From the NCBI GenBank assembly GCA_030734395.1, contig JAUZTG010000041.1, positions 248,001-312,000 on the forward strand: a DNA stretch of 64,000 bases, written 5' to 3'. The stretch comes from Sarocladium kiliense. Taxonomy: Eukaryota > Ascomycota > Sordariomycetes > Hypocreales > Sarocladiaceae. Numbering within the stretch: position 1 is the stretch's first letter; every line of letters begins with the position of its first letter. The notes below the pieces were generated by a model. That model searched no databases. It worked only from the letters and a program-made list of their open reading frames with translations, and was not told the origin of the DNA. Position numbers and translations under genes: made by a program. Of the stretch, positions 21,735 through 32,104 are shown piece after piece.

Positions 21735-23309
21735 TCACTCCTGCACCTTCTTCTCACCCATCTTTCTCTCCCACTCCGCCTGCGTGATCTTCGTCGCCTC
21801 CTTTGCTCGTCGATTCTTCGCAAAGTTCACCACAGTATTGTTTCTCTTCGACTTGACCTCATGCATCGGCTGGCACGCCACACGGTGAATCCACGACAAA
21901 CTCGATCCACGTAGCGACTTGTACACCTGCTTCGAAGTGCGCAGCGTTTGTGCGATCGCATCGACCCGATCCTGCAGAGTGCTGTAGGGCTCCTAGCCCT
22001 GGTCCGCCGTGCTGTATGGCTGGACGTTCAGCTTTCCCTGCTGGGCGTCGATGGCGGCATCGAGGAGATTGGAGGCCATTTGTTCGATCACGTAGTCGTC
22101 AGGGAAGTGGGTTCCCATGAGGCGAAGATGTTGGGTGTCGGCGTCGGGAATGAGGCCGGCGAGTCTTTCATCGCTTGGGCGGAGCTCCTCGATAGACGCG
22201 CCTTTAAGTCCTTGGTGGCCGGCCTTGACGCGACTTTGGTAGATCTCATCGAGGAGTTCATCACGCTTGCTGGGTTCGACGACTTGGGTCCATTCGGAGA
22301 TGCAGTCCCAGTCGCAGATGGCATAAAAGATCTGCGAGCAGAGCATCAGATACTTCGGGTCAGTGCCCTGTGCATTCAGGTCCGGGAAGGAATCGTCCTC
22401 GTAAGGCGAGCTTGTGACGCGTTGATGGCCATGAACGTGTGCCCGACGCCATGCCTCATCAGCCTCACGGGCTTCGGTAATATTCTTGGTGTAGCCAATG
22501 AAGGTTTTGGTCCTGCGCCTCTGATTGTCGACGATCTCCTGACGCCAGGGAACAGCTGCCGGAATTTTGTTGCCTTGAGGTTCGGCAACCTTGCTGGAGC
22601 GCTGAAGCTTACCAGGGCTGTAGGCTAGGCTGCGAATGTTGTAGTTGCTCTTGTAAGCATCGTCGATGGGTTCTTGGGCTACACCCGAGGGAAGAATCAG
22701 TGGCCTCTTCTGAGGTCGGTCGTGGTTGTCCTCTGGTGGAGAGAGGAGTCGCTTACCAGGCTCGGCTGAGACATTGGTGGGAGTCATAGGCGCGAATGGG
22801 GCAGCACTGTTCGGACCTTGTCTTCCGTGGATGGAAGGAGGCGTCGTGGACAGAGCGCTTGAAAAGCTGGTGTCGGCAGTCTGCGGACTGTTGGCCACGG
22901 TGTTGGGAGTGCTGAACAGCTGAAGGAGATCTCTGTTTGGCGGGGACAGCGAAGTGGCGGTGGGGGTGGTGACTTGGAAATGTTCATCGAACAACGAGTC
23001 AATCATGGTGGTGTCTTCGGCAGAGAGTGCAGGCCGGTAGTCCGGGAAAGTGTCGGTAGAGTTGTTCATCGTCTCAGTCACCTGATGTCCAGTCGTTGTG
23101 AAGCCATCCATAGAGGCATCGGTAGAAGGATCAACGGAGAAGTCGGTAGGGTTCTCACCATCAAGACCAATAGTGAGAAAGTCAGAAGATGAGTTGGCCG
23201 TAAATGAGTGGTCTGGGTTGAGAGACCGAGCAAGATGAAGAAAGTTCTGTACATCCAGGTCATCCAGTGCCTCCAAACCCTGATGATCAAAGGCCGAAGA
23301 ACGATCCAT
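21735..23309 (-). CDS. putative nuclear/regulatory protein interrupted by an in-frame TAG
   Basis: The ATG at 23309 opens a frame of 438 aa that meets TAG at 21993-21995; the same frame then continues for 85 codons to a TGA at 21735. The N-terminal 200 aa are rich in Ser, Thr, Asp and Pro with a KRPLILPSG-type basic patch. The middle is more ordered (FIGYTKNITEAREADEAWRRA and SQIFYAICDWDCISEW). The part beyond the TAG, with TLRTSKQVYKSLRGSS and a basic KSKRNN tail, looks coding and seems to be the natural C-terminus. A 54-nt intron beginning with an unusual GTCCAG donor would remove the stop in frame. Otherwise the gene is a truncated allele. No family was recognised; a nuclear role is a guess from composition. 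Confidence 0.6.
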
Positions 23310-24225
23310 GTTGGGAAAGAGCTGTAAAAGATGGGATGAATGACAAGATCCGGTACTGAATGCCAGAAGTGTAGAGATGCTGGTGAGGAAGTGAAGAGAA
23401 GACAAGGGAGGACAGCAACTTGGAGGGAATCGGAAGGGCTATTAGTAGACGCCTCGGAATTGCGCATGGTGGTGGTCGAAATGACTTGAATGAGGCTTAG
23501 ATCCAGGAACATTCACGTGAATAGGCTGCCCAGGATAATGGGGGCGCGCGTAGCCAATCTGCTGTCTGAGAGCGTCCTTGAAGCCGTCACCACGCAGGTT
23601 TGCTACTCCATAGGGTCCATTCCTTTGATATTCTCGTGAAGTTGACTACGTTGAAAGGGGAGCGCCACATTATCGCAACAAAACAGCCCAAAAAAGTGTG
23701 TCGGACCGAGATATGACTCTTCCGGGTTTCATGATGTACTTTATTCTTTTCTACGATAATTATTGATCTCGTGGTGCTGGCCTGGCTGTCTCAACAAGGC
23801 ATACGTCAAAATAGCCGTGCAACCTTTGCTGGAAAATTGTAATACGAAAGCTCGTCGGAGGTTAACCTAGTCTTTGTGTAATACCACCCCCAAAATGGGC
23901 ACCGCGAGTCGCTCCTACTTATATCAGACATCGCTGCTTTTATTAAGGCCTTACACACATAAAGAAATTTGCATATTTCTATTGGAAATATGTAGTCCGC
24001 TCACTCCCGGCTGGTTTACTGAGAATATTGTTCTGACTTTTGTGATGTACAACGACCGTTTGATAACGACTATGAAAGCTAAAGCAGAAGCGATAAGAGT
24101 ACAAGATATCCGATCCAACGCTTCAAATTAACAAAGAGCGACCGTGACCATCACCAAAGGTGACCTGAGATCCCTCAAAGGCTCCGTCCACCAAGGATAA
24201 TAGTCCTGACATCCATCGCGACAAC
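23310..24225. other. intergenic
   Basis: No gene is supported. Parts around 23690-24120 are AT-rich. Confidence 0.45.
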
Positions 24226-25347
24226 TCACTTCCGGGCCCCAAAGTTGACCACCTTAGACGGCTTCTTCGTATGCGCTTGCCCGCGCGGTGCCCTATGCAT
24301 ATCACGCTTCGCTGGCCGATTGCCCTCGCTGGCATCAAGATCGAAGCACTCACCACCAGTGTCACGCGATCCACCGCACAAGGGAAGCGTCTGCCTGGTC
24401 TCCATGTCACAGTAAATCTCTTCTACAAGAGAGACAAAGTCCGGGCCGTAGGTGAGTTCGTTGGCACACTCAGCGGTAGCGTTGTGAGACTCGATAGCGC
24501 TCACTACCAGGCGGTTGTCCATGCGAGGAGGGAAGAGCTTGCCGTTGATGTTGTTCCGGCGCACCTTCGACGTGCCGAGACCACGCTTGGCAATCTGGTT
24601 TGTATCGTCCTCTCCGCTCCAAGCTTCAAAGCCTTCACTTGAACCGCAAAGACTCTCGGCATCGTCTGTCGCATCCGGGTTGAAAGCCGGCCAATAGACG
24701 CCAATAGAGCGAACCTCAATGTTGTTAGACTGATCCTTGTCAACCCACAGGCAGCGAGGTGAACTAGAAGTCGATCACGGTCAGCTTCCGATGTCACATT
24801 ATAATAGAGCTTTAGCCGAAAGCTTACCTTGTGCCTGAATCCTTCGTCTCAAGCTGTCATATGCATCCTGTCAGTCATTGTAATCCTGTTGGAGAGCAGC
24901 AGACGGGGTCTTACCTCAATTCCACTAGGGAAACCAATAAGTCCACCGCAGATCGAACCCCAATCTCCAGTCCAGCCGTGATGCTTTTTGCCAACGGTCC
25001 AAGTGGCGCTCATATAAGCAATACAAGTAGCATCCTTGCCCGCGCGTACTATTGCCTTCGTAGCCTGGTTCCCATTGGTTTGTCCAATGTGAATGTCAAC
25101 ATGTTCTCCGCCTGCTGACTTCCGTGCCCGTCCCAATCAGTGCATCATTGTTGTTGTATAGCTTCACAACCTCAACGTCACCCCCCGCGTTGGACAAGGA
25201 GTCACCATTGTCATTTTCAGTGTCGTCCAGACCAACATGAATCCGAATGCTAGACACAACACCACCACCGCCTCCACTCGGAAGATTGTCAGCCAAGAAG
25301 CTGTAGATTCCGATCACGCCGGAAACCAGTCCGATAACCTCAGTCAT
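24226..25347 (-). CDS. fungal hypothetical protein with an apparent single-base frameshift
   Basis: Exons are 24915-25347, 24828-24853 and 24226-24763, with GT-AG introns of 61 and 64 nt whose phases agree. Within exon 1, between about 25096 and 25139, the reading frame must skip one base to pass from ALIGTGTEV to AGGEHVDIHIG; with that skip the product is 331 aa. The N-terminus is hydrophobic (MTEVIGLVSGVIGIYSFLAD) and followed by a Gly run. The core HGWTGDWGSICGG resembles a fungal family of unknown function that I recall but cannot name. The C-terminal region is polar with several cysteines and a basic tail. No intron of normal size can explain the shift. It is either a sequence error or a damaged gene. 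Confidence 0.6.
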
Positions 25348-25511
25348 GGCGGAAACGGACAGTGGAAAAGAAAAAGGCTAATTACTCTTAATGCGTAAAG
25401 CGCTTGGATAGAGAGCAGCAATGAACTTGTTCTTGGAAGTACCTTATGATTGATTTAGAGGAGAAGGGTGTTGATGGCTAATGACATTGCAAATGTCGAA
25501 GGAGACGACTG

Positions 25512-25519
25512 ATTTTATA
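25512..25519 (-). promoter_or_regulatory. putative TATA box (TATAAAAT)
   Basis: On the minus strand, about 165 bp upstream of the ATG at 25347. Confidence 0.4.
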
Positions 25520-26827
25520 CGCGAAGTCGCGCATCAGTTGTTGCGAGAACTTGCATACTGCAAGTATGACGGCCCTAGCATATGACATAGTTACAAATTC
25601 CCCAGTTCTCGACGGCACAAAAACGCACCACGGACAAGCGCTGCAGACTTACGCTCAAGTGATACCTTTCACGTCATTAGGCCAGAATATACTCACTTCT
25701 CAACGGCGCAGATACGTGCCACTGACACTGACGGCAAGATCTACGTCAAGGTATGTCAACATGATCTTTCCACGTCATTCTGCCATCGGTAATCGCCGTC
25801 AGAGGCAAAGATGCTAGGACGCGAGGCTGGCGGCGTGGCCGGTGACGATCATAAGATCGCTTCACAGCCTCATCAACGTTGCGTCCATCTGCGGTGCGGA
25901 GAGTCAACCTCACACTTATCACAAAAGTACCAGGAGCATCAACGATCTACGGTATGATGCAAGAGCCTTGAGCTGTCAAGATAGAAGATGACGAGAGTGC
26001 TGGATTTTGTCTGGTTTATAGCGATCGTTACCTGTATCTGGAAACATACGCCGTGAGGATCACGGTGCGCTGCCGCAAAAGATCATCTTCAACTGAACCA
26101 ACATCTGAAGATCATACTATATCAGACCGCCGTTGAAAGGATGATTCGCGATGGATGAGCATAATAGACTGTAATCAGTACGGACTGTTGGTTACAAGCC
26201 AAGAAGAGGCTTTATGTGATGCGAATCCTTCGTTGCCGAAGCTGACCGCGGTGTATGGAGGCTAAGCATCTCAATGGCTCATTTAGGTTGTGTTGGCTGC
26301 AAGTGGAAAATCTATAGGTGAAGATCGACTTGCCTTGCGGCACAGCTGCCAGAAGACTCAAACTCAAAGCGTCGGGGCTACCAAGGTGCGCCCCTGGCAT
26401 ATAAACAAACCTTGCGTTGAAGGATTCAAATACCTCGCCTCCTCGTCGTTATGCTGATCCATACTCAGAGGCGAACGTGTTGGTCGACGATATGGTTGTG
26501 AGGCGCTTCGAAACTGAAGTCATAATATCTCGTGTAGGAAGCTGCTGAACACACCATTGAACATATGCGGAATTGCTATGTGATCAACTAGGTCGGAGAG
26601 GAGTGCAAAACGTCATAGGCAGAGGTGAGAAGTTGGTCAACATAGGCTATCTCAAGAGTGAGCATTACGTTTTGACGCGGATGTGTGACTGGTATAAAGA
26701 GGCTCTATTGACAGTCAGTCGACCGACGCTCGGATCGAATCGTCTCCAACTTCACTGTTCAAAGAATCAACAAGGTCAGCTTCTTTTCTTGAACCTAACA
26801 CTTCATATCAACTTCTCTTACTGCAAA
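25520..26827. other. intergenic, 1.3 kb
   Basis: No gene is recognised. The right end carries the TATA box and leader of the five-cysteine peptide gene. Confidence 0.45.
26693..26699 (+). promoter_or_regulatory. putative TATA box (TATAAAG)
   Basis: It lies 135 bp before the ATG at 26828. Confidence 0.45.
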
Positions 26828-27218
26828 ATGCACGCTATTGGAATCCTTGCCCTTCTCATGGCTGCTCACGCCGGGATCAGTCTTGCTGTCCCAATAGCTC
26901 CAGGAGATCAGTTGAACCGTCGGCAGTCGTTCGAGGGCGTAAGTCAAGACGATTGATTTCTTTTCAAATGCGATATTTTACTAAGGACTTGCGTGATGAA
27001 CAGTATTGCTCTAAGCTGGAAAACAAGTGTCACTACGATAGTGGTACTGTGGGAGGCTGCATCGACGGCTGGGAGGTAAGTCCGCCTCACATTATATGTT
27101 GCTATGAATCGGGAACAGTCATTAATATGTTCAATCCCAGTGCACCAAAGACGACAACAAGTGCGAGATTCATGTCAATCCCGAGTTACCGGGCGCCCCG
27201 ACTGTTATGAGCTCTTAG
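26828..27218 (+). CDS. 86-aa cysteine-rich secreted peptide (effector-like)
   Basis: Three exons, 26828-26938, 27004-27075 and 27141-27218, join in phase 0; both introns are GTAAGT...CAG and 65 nt long. The signal peptide is MHAIGILALLMAAHAGISLA. A dibasic NRR site after about residue 30 suggests Kex2 processing of a short propeptide. The mature part carries five cysteines with spacing C-x6-C-x9-C-x5-C-x6-C, so one may be free or pair between chains. The gene is too small and split for simple ORF finding, yet signal, splice sites and TATA box all fit. No homologue was recognised; an effector or antimicrobial role is speculation. Confidence 0.72.
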
Positions 27219-28271
27219 GTGGTATGGGAAGGATGTGCTTCAGAGCGCTGGCACGCTCATCAGGACATTAAGAAGTACTGAGGCTTAGTTATTGTACAGT
27301 ATAGCAAGCAATCCAGCAGCAGTAAATGCGCCGCACTCCGTCACTTTTCAAAACTCGTAGTTGTTACGTAGCATCCGTATCCGCTTCTCGGCAGTCACAC
27401 CTTGCCCAGCGACGGTACTTCGAGGCCATTCCTGCTCCGTTGGTCTTTAAGGAAATTCGTTCTCTTCTAAATGCCCAACTACATGAGCCAGTCTGAGACC
27501 TATGGTGATAATCGTAGTAATTCAATACGTAATGCGTCAGAACAGCTGGGGATTCACTCTCAACATCGATGCTATCTCTCCCACAGGCCGCCTCTCCAGT
27601 TGTGCCTAACTAGGTAAGCTGAACGGTAAGGTGGTATTCTACGTGCCGTGTTCCAACTGTGCCTCATGGCAAGCGAAAGACCTCTAATCTCTACTACATT
27701 CAGTCTGCTGTGGCCAAAACAAGGCTGCGCTATGTTCACGCACCTAATCCCAAACAAAAACCCAACCGAGATCGCCATTCCTGCGGCGTGGAAACGTGGT
27801 GCAATTGGGCAGACGTCCCCGCGCTGTTGGTGTGAATTCATGTCTCGTGCTTCTTCAGTATGTTGGTCCGTGTCGCTGATCCCTAGTATGCACGCGCAAG
27901 GCGCAGCTTTACGGTTAATGGCTGTTGGTTATACTTAAGTTCAACACGCGCTCTCATTCGCTGCTCCCTGAGGCGAAGCTGCAACCTTACAGGGATGATG
28001 TCACGGTCCCCAAGTCATAAGGCCATGGTCGCACAATGACCGGCTTTGTGAGGACCAACATCAATTTCATCCCAAACCGTAGTGGCAATCACTGTGGTAT
28101 GAGGTAACCTGGCTGATCTTGAAGTAGAGTGACGTTGGCGCTGGGTTTGAGAGTTCGGTAGGCAGTATTTCAACCCAACGCACCCTTCGGTGGGCTCGTT
28201 CGATCTAGACTCTGCGAATTCAATCTGCGTATCACATTTCTCATTGTCTTTCAAATCGACTTTATTCTGCC
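27219..28271. other. intergenic
   Basis: No gene is supported; ORFs here lack recognisable features. Confidence 0.45.
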
Positions 28272-29112
28272 ATGCTGTCAACATCGCTGCTGCCTCTCCT
28301 CTCCGCAGCCCTGCTATCGGTGCAGGTTGCCGGTACAGACATCTGCAACGGCCGCCCTGTCTGCTTTAACAGCTTCTACAGTGAATGCGACAGAGACCAC
28401 ATAGATGAATCAGGCACTTGCACCTTCAACAGTGGGAACTCTTATGACCACTCATATCCCGGTAACAATGGTGGCCACAAACTCATCTTTGCCGACCAAG
28501 ACTACAAGGTGACCTGGGTTGGGGACGATCTTGGCAAGTATCCAGTCCGGCTGGCTTGGTATCTCGTTGAATCCGATCGAATGGGTGTCGGAATGGCTGG
28601 TGCGGGTAACTTTAAGAAGGTGACATGGGACAAGAGTGAGTACATATCAAGGACCTGTAGGAATTTTGAAGAGACACCTGAAGCTTCGCTACTACGGGAC
28701 TGACACACTTTGGGAATTAGACATCACTGAGGGGAGCAGCATTACCATCAAATTTGTTGATCTCTTCCAGGATGACTTCCCAAATGACCACACCAACATA
28801 ACGGGCGCTGAAGCTTTGGCTTACGCGAGCGCTTACTATACCCAGTTTGGTATTTCGCAGCCTGAGCACCATCACGACAAAGACCAAATTTATTGGTCCG
28901 ACACATTCTTCGTTGCAGCACCATCGATGAAAGATTTCCTCGAGACGGAGAACACGAGAGGACACGAGGAGGAGAAGAAGGTATGGCGCATTGGCGTGGG
29001 CGTGGGCGTCGGTGTCGGTGTGCCTATTCTGCTTGCGCTGCTAGGTTTCCTAATCTGGAGGCATCGTCGCAAGACGAAGGTGGCAGTCACCAAGAAGGGT
29101 ATGGAAAGCTAG
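28272..29112 (+). CDS. type I single-pass membrane protein with cysteine-containing ectodomain
   Basis: Exons 28272-28635 and 28721-29112 give 251 aa. The 85-nt intron has GTGAGT, an ACTGAC branch-like motif and a TTAG acceptor; it joins VTWDK to NITEGSSITIKF. The signal peptide is followed by an ectodomain of about 190 aa with four early cysteines (ICNGRPVC, SECDR, GTCTF) and predicted beta strands. Near residues 215-237 a transmembrane helix starts with the Gly/Val repeat IGVGVGVGVGV and ends before the basic stop-transfer WRHRRKTK. A short basic cytosolic tail ends GMES. It may be a cell-surface or wall-sensing protein, but I recognise no family. Confidence 0.72.
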
Positions 29113-29333
29113 GCAACTTTCAGCGGCGACAGTCTCTACCTGATATTTTGTGTTTGAGATTCTTTTCTGGTGCTGATGCTTGGGCGTTCTCTCGACTTAT
29201 GCGACTGGCCAGGAACGAGAATGGCAGACTTTGGAAAATTGAAGGACTCCTGAGATTGCCCGGAACGTCCGAACTTGATCGTGTTCAATCTGATCCTTGA
29301 TAAGTAGAAACCTCTTAGCTGTTTAGTCCGTTC

Positions 29334-29636
29334 TTAGAAGTGATCCTCGATGCTCATTGTACCCGTCTTTGTGATGAGGAATTCCTCCAATGCAACATCC
29401 TTTCCGCTCTCTTTACCGTGGCCACTATCCTTAATTCCACTAAAAGGTGCCTCAGAAGACGAGCTATTTCCAACATTCTGTAGAGAAAACAACCATTAGC
29501 CACGTTTCGCCAAATGTGCGAGAGACCAGAAACTTACCAGTCCAATCATTCCGGCATCTAGGTTCTCTAGCATCCTCCATAGCTGGTCGGAGTTCTTGGT
29601 GAATATATAGCTCGCCAGCCCGAGTGTATATAATTG
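29334..29636 (-). pseudogene. 3' relic of an aldehyde dehydrogenase (succinate-semialdehyde dehydrogenase-like)
   Basis: Two exons remain: 29538-29636 (33 codons) and 29334-29477 (47 codons plus TAA), separated by a normal 60-nt GTAAGT...CAG intron. They encode the last about 80 residues of an ALDH. GLASYIFTKN and LDAGMIGLNVGN match the end of the catalytic domain. PFSGIKDSGHGKESG matches the P-F-G-G-x-K-x-S-G-x-G-R-E-G signature, and LEEFLITK follows as in SSADH. A pyrimidine-rich intron end is visible upstream, at about 29637-29675. The remaining roughly 400 residues are absent: the Fot1-like element starts at 29690, and I see no ALDH sequence beyond it. The gene is a dead 3' fragment. Confidence 0.8.
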
Positions 29637-29689
29637 CTGTGCCAGAGGGAAGTAGGAAGAAAAAAAGGCAGATATAATAGTATCGACTA

Positions 29690-29738
29690 ACGTGATTGAT
29701 AAGCGAACCGGCCGGACAAGCGAACCGGCCACTTTTCC
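29690..29738 (+). repeat. left terminal inverted repeat
   Basis: Starts ACGTGATTGATAAGCG and contains the unit AAGCGAACCGGCC twice in direct orientation. It differs from the right copy by one extra T near its inner end. Confidence 0.93.
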
Positions 29739-29787
29739 GTCATCATGCATTATCATCATTCGATCAATTGTTCTATAATAACCAGTC

Positions 29788-31430
29788 ATGGCAATCCCAA
29801 ATAATGAGGCTAGCATTAATCTAGCACTTCAAGCCCTTCAAAAAGACCCAGAGCTAAGCGTGCGTCGCGCAGCTAAGATCTACAATGTTCCACGCACTAC
29901 CCTTAGTGATCGCAGGCACGGAACTCAATCAAGAAGCGATCTCGTAGCTAATTCGAGGAAACTATCCGATCTTGAAGAACAGAAGCTAGTCAAGTATATA
30001 CTTGATCTAGATTCGCGAGGGTTTTCCCCTCGGATTAGTAGTGTTAAAGAAATGGCCAACCTGTTACGCATCGACCGCGACGCGTCACCCGTCGGCAAGC
30101 GCTGGGCAGGGAATTTTATCAAGCGGCACCCAGAGCTCAAGACGCGTTTCTTTCGCAAATATGACTACCAGAGGGCTAAATGCGAAGATCCAATCGCTAT
30201 AAACGCGTGGTTTCGACTTGTGGCGAACACAATCGCGGATCAGATGATATCCACAAATTTGACGAGACGGGGTTTATGATGGGCGTTATTGCAAGCGGCA
30301 TGGTTGTCACAGGCGCAGAAAGGCGTGGAAACCCGAAAAGAGTCCAGCCTGGAAACCGGGAATGGGTTACAGTCATTCAATCGATCTCTGCGCAGGGCTG
30401 GGCAGCGCCGCCATTCATCATTGTTGCAGGCTAATATCACCTCTCAAGCTGGTATTAAGAAAGCACCCTCCCTGGCGATTAGGCTATCGCAACTACAAAA
30501 AACGGCTGGACCGATAATGCTACAGGTCTCCTATGGCTAAAGCACTTCAATCAACATACAGAGAAGCGATCAAATAGTGCCTATCGTCTTCTAATCCTTG
30601 ACGGGCATGAAAGCCACCACTCTGCCGAGTTCGAGGCATATTACAAGGAGAATAAGGTTATCACGCTCTACATGCCTCCTCATTCATCTCACCTGCTCCA
30701 GCCTCTCGATGTGAGCTGCTTTGGGCCGCTCAAAAAGGCCTACGGTCGAGAAATAGAGCATCTGATTAAATGCTCTATAATACACGTTTCAAAGACCGAG
30801 TTCCTTTCTGCTTTTTATGCTGCATTCCGAGCCATAATAACTGAAAGAAATATTAAGGGAGGCTTTAGAGGGGCTGGACTTACCCCTCTAGATGCGGAAT
30901 ATATGATCTTAAAGCTGGATGTGAAGCTACATACTCTAACGCCTCCCGAGGGGACTCTAGAGCTTCCTGACCCTTGGCTCTCAAAGACTCCCAAGACGAT
31001 CAAGGAGACTGAATCTCAGTCTGCCTACCTTGAAAATCGAATCAGGAAATATAAGAGTAGTTCCCCAGCATTAATAATTGACGCTATGCGGTCAATGACT
31101 AAGGGTTTGAAGGCATATCAGCACGAGATGGCGTTATTAAGGATGGAGGTCTAAGATCTTCGAGATGCTAATCACATCCTTAGCCAGCGCCGGAGAGAAA
31201 AAAAGACCCGGCTATGGAATGGAGGGACCATGATAGTTGAGGAAGGTTAAGCATTAATTGATCAGAAGGATATAGATTCGCAGGTAGCAGCTGAATTGTC
31301 AAGGAGACGTAGTCGGCCAAGGTCGGGGCAGCCAAGCACAAGGCATTATAGTGTGTGCGGAAAGGCTGGACATAATTCACGAACATGCAAGGCTAATATA
31401 GAGGCATCTGGGGAAGAGTATAGCGCTTAG
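29788..31430 (+). pseudogene. Fot1/pogo transposase, disabled
   Basis: The first 150 codons encode a psq-like helix-turn-helix (VRRAAKIYNVPRTTLSDR) and a CENP-B-type second domain (VGKRWAGNFIKRHPEL). Near 30225-30245 one base has been lost, and the frame continues with the DDE core: FDETGFMMG, then LILDGHESH, then QPLDVSCFGPLK, each supplying an acidic residue. Stops in this frame fall at 30432, 30456, 30480, 31152 and 31248. At least four are TAA where CAA (Gln) would fit, the pattern of C-to-T change at CpA. A C-terminal zinc knuckle (CGKAGHNSRTC) precedes the final TAG at 31428. Family length of about 540 aa is matched. Confidence 0.92.
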
Positions 31431-31488
31431 TTTGGATTGATCAAGTAATTTGTTGCGTTTCAATCGAAGTTCTTAATATAGTGACTGT

Positions 31489-31536
31489 GGAAAGTGGCCG
31501 GTTCGCTTGTCCGGCCGGTTCGCTTATCAATCACGT
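31489..31536 (-). repeat. right terminal inverted repeat
   Basis: Inverted copy of the left end, finishing CTTATCAATCACGT before the TA target duplicate. Confidence 0.93.
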
Positions 31537-32104
31537 TATCTTCTTTCTTATTAATGCGAGCAAGGGCGAACCTGCATTGTGGACTTTGCTTCGTCCAAGG
31601 ATTAGACCTTGGTTTTCTATTGTTCAATCTCCAAGGTCAACCAACCAAAATCTCCAGTACCTAATACTTTTACACGGGGTCTTGACTTCACTAGTCGTAT
31701 CGAGCTACCCGCCACCACTTCAACATCCCTCTTTTATTCCCAACGTCGCTTGTTCATGGACTGCTACTACTCCTCTTATGTCTTCCTGGACTCGCTGACA
31801 CGGCGCTCAACATCGATGGCAGCCATGCTCTCGAACTTGCCACCGATGATGATGATCCCTCCCCTGTTGCTGATCTCGGTGAGAATCACCTTGAGTCGCC
31901 TCAAATCACCTCAACCCAACCTATCCGTCTAACAGGCTGCACGCTTATCTATTACCACTATGAGTTTATAGATTATCCATGGCAGGTGATACGTCACGTC
32001 TCATTAAATATTTGCCCCGTATATATTGCTTGCAAGGCTCTTCGATTTATTTGTACTCTTTTTCTACTGTTGAGGACCTTTAGTTTTATCCCTGTTACCT
32101 TACC
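31537..32104. other. right flank of the transposon
   Basis: The missing part of the aldehyde dehydrogenase is not recognisable here. A stretch around 31745-31980 reads open without an ATG (LALNID-like, Asp-rich) and may be a fragment of an old gene, but I cannot identify it. Confidence 0.35.

Larger units (their letters stand above)
29690..31536 (+). mobile_element. Fot1/pogo-type DNA transposon, full length, mutated
   Basis: The 1,847-bp element is bounded by inverted repeats of about 48 bp and a TA duplication (29688-29689 and 31537-31538), as is normal for Tc1/mariner-pogo elements. Its transposase reading frame runs 29788-31430 and carries one frameshift and five in-frame stops, so the copy is not autonomous. 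Size, TA target, helix-turn-helix plus DDD-type core, and C-terminal zinc knuckle all match Fot1-like elements of ascomycetes. Confidence 0.93.

Noticed and set aside
28636..28660. 25-nt intron in the type I membrane protein gene
   Set aside because: Frame-compatible but too short; the 85-nt alternative ending at 28720 has a branch-like motif and a better join.
31481..31932. ORFs to the right of the transposon
   Set aside because: They overlap the terminal repeat, use different frames and show no recognisable domain.
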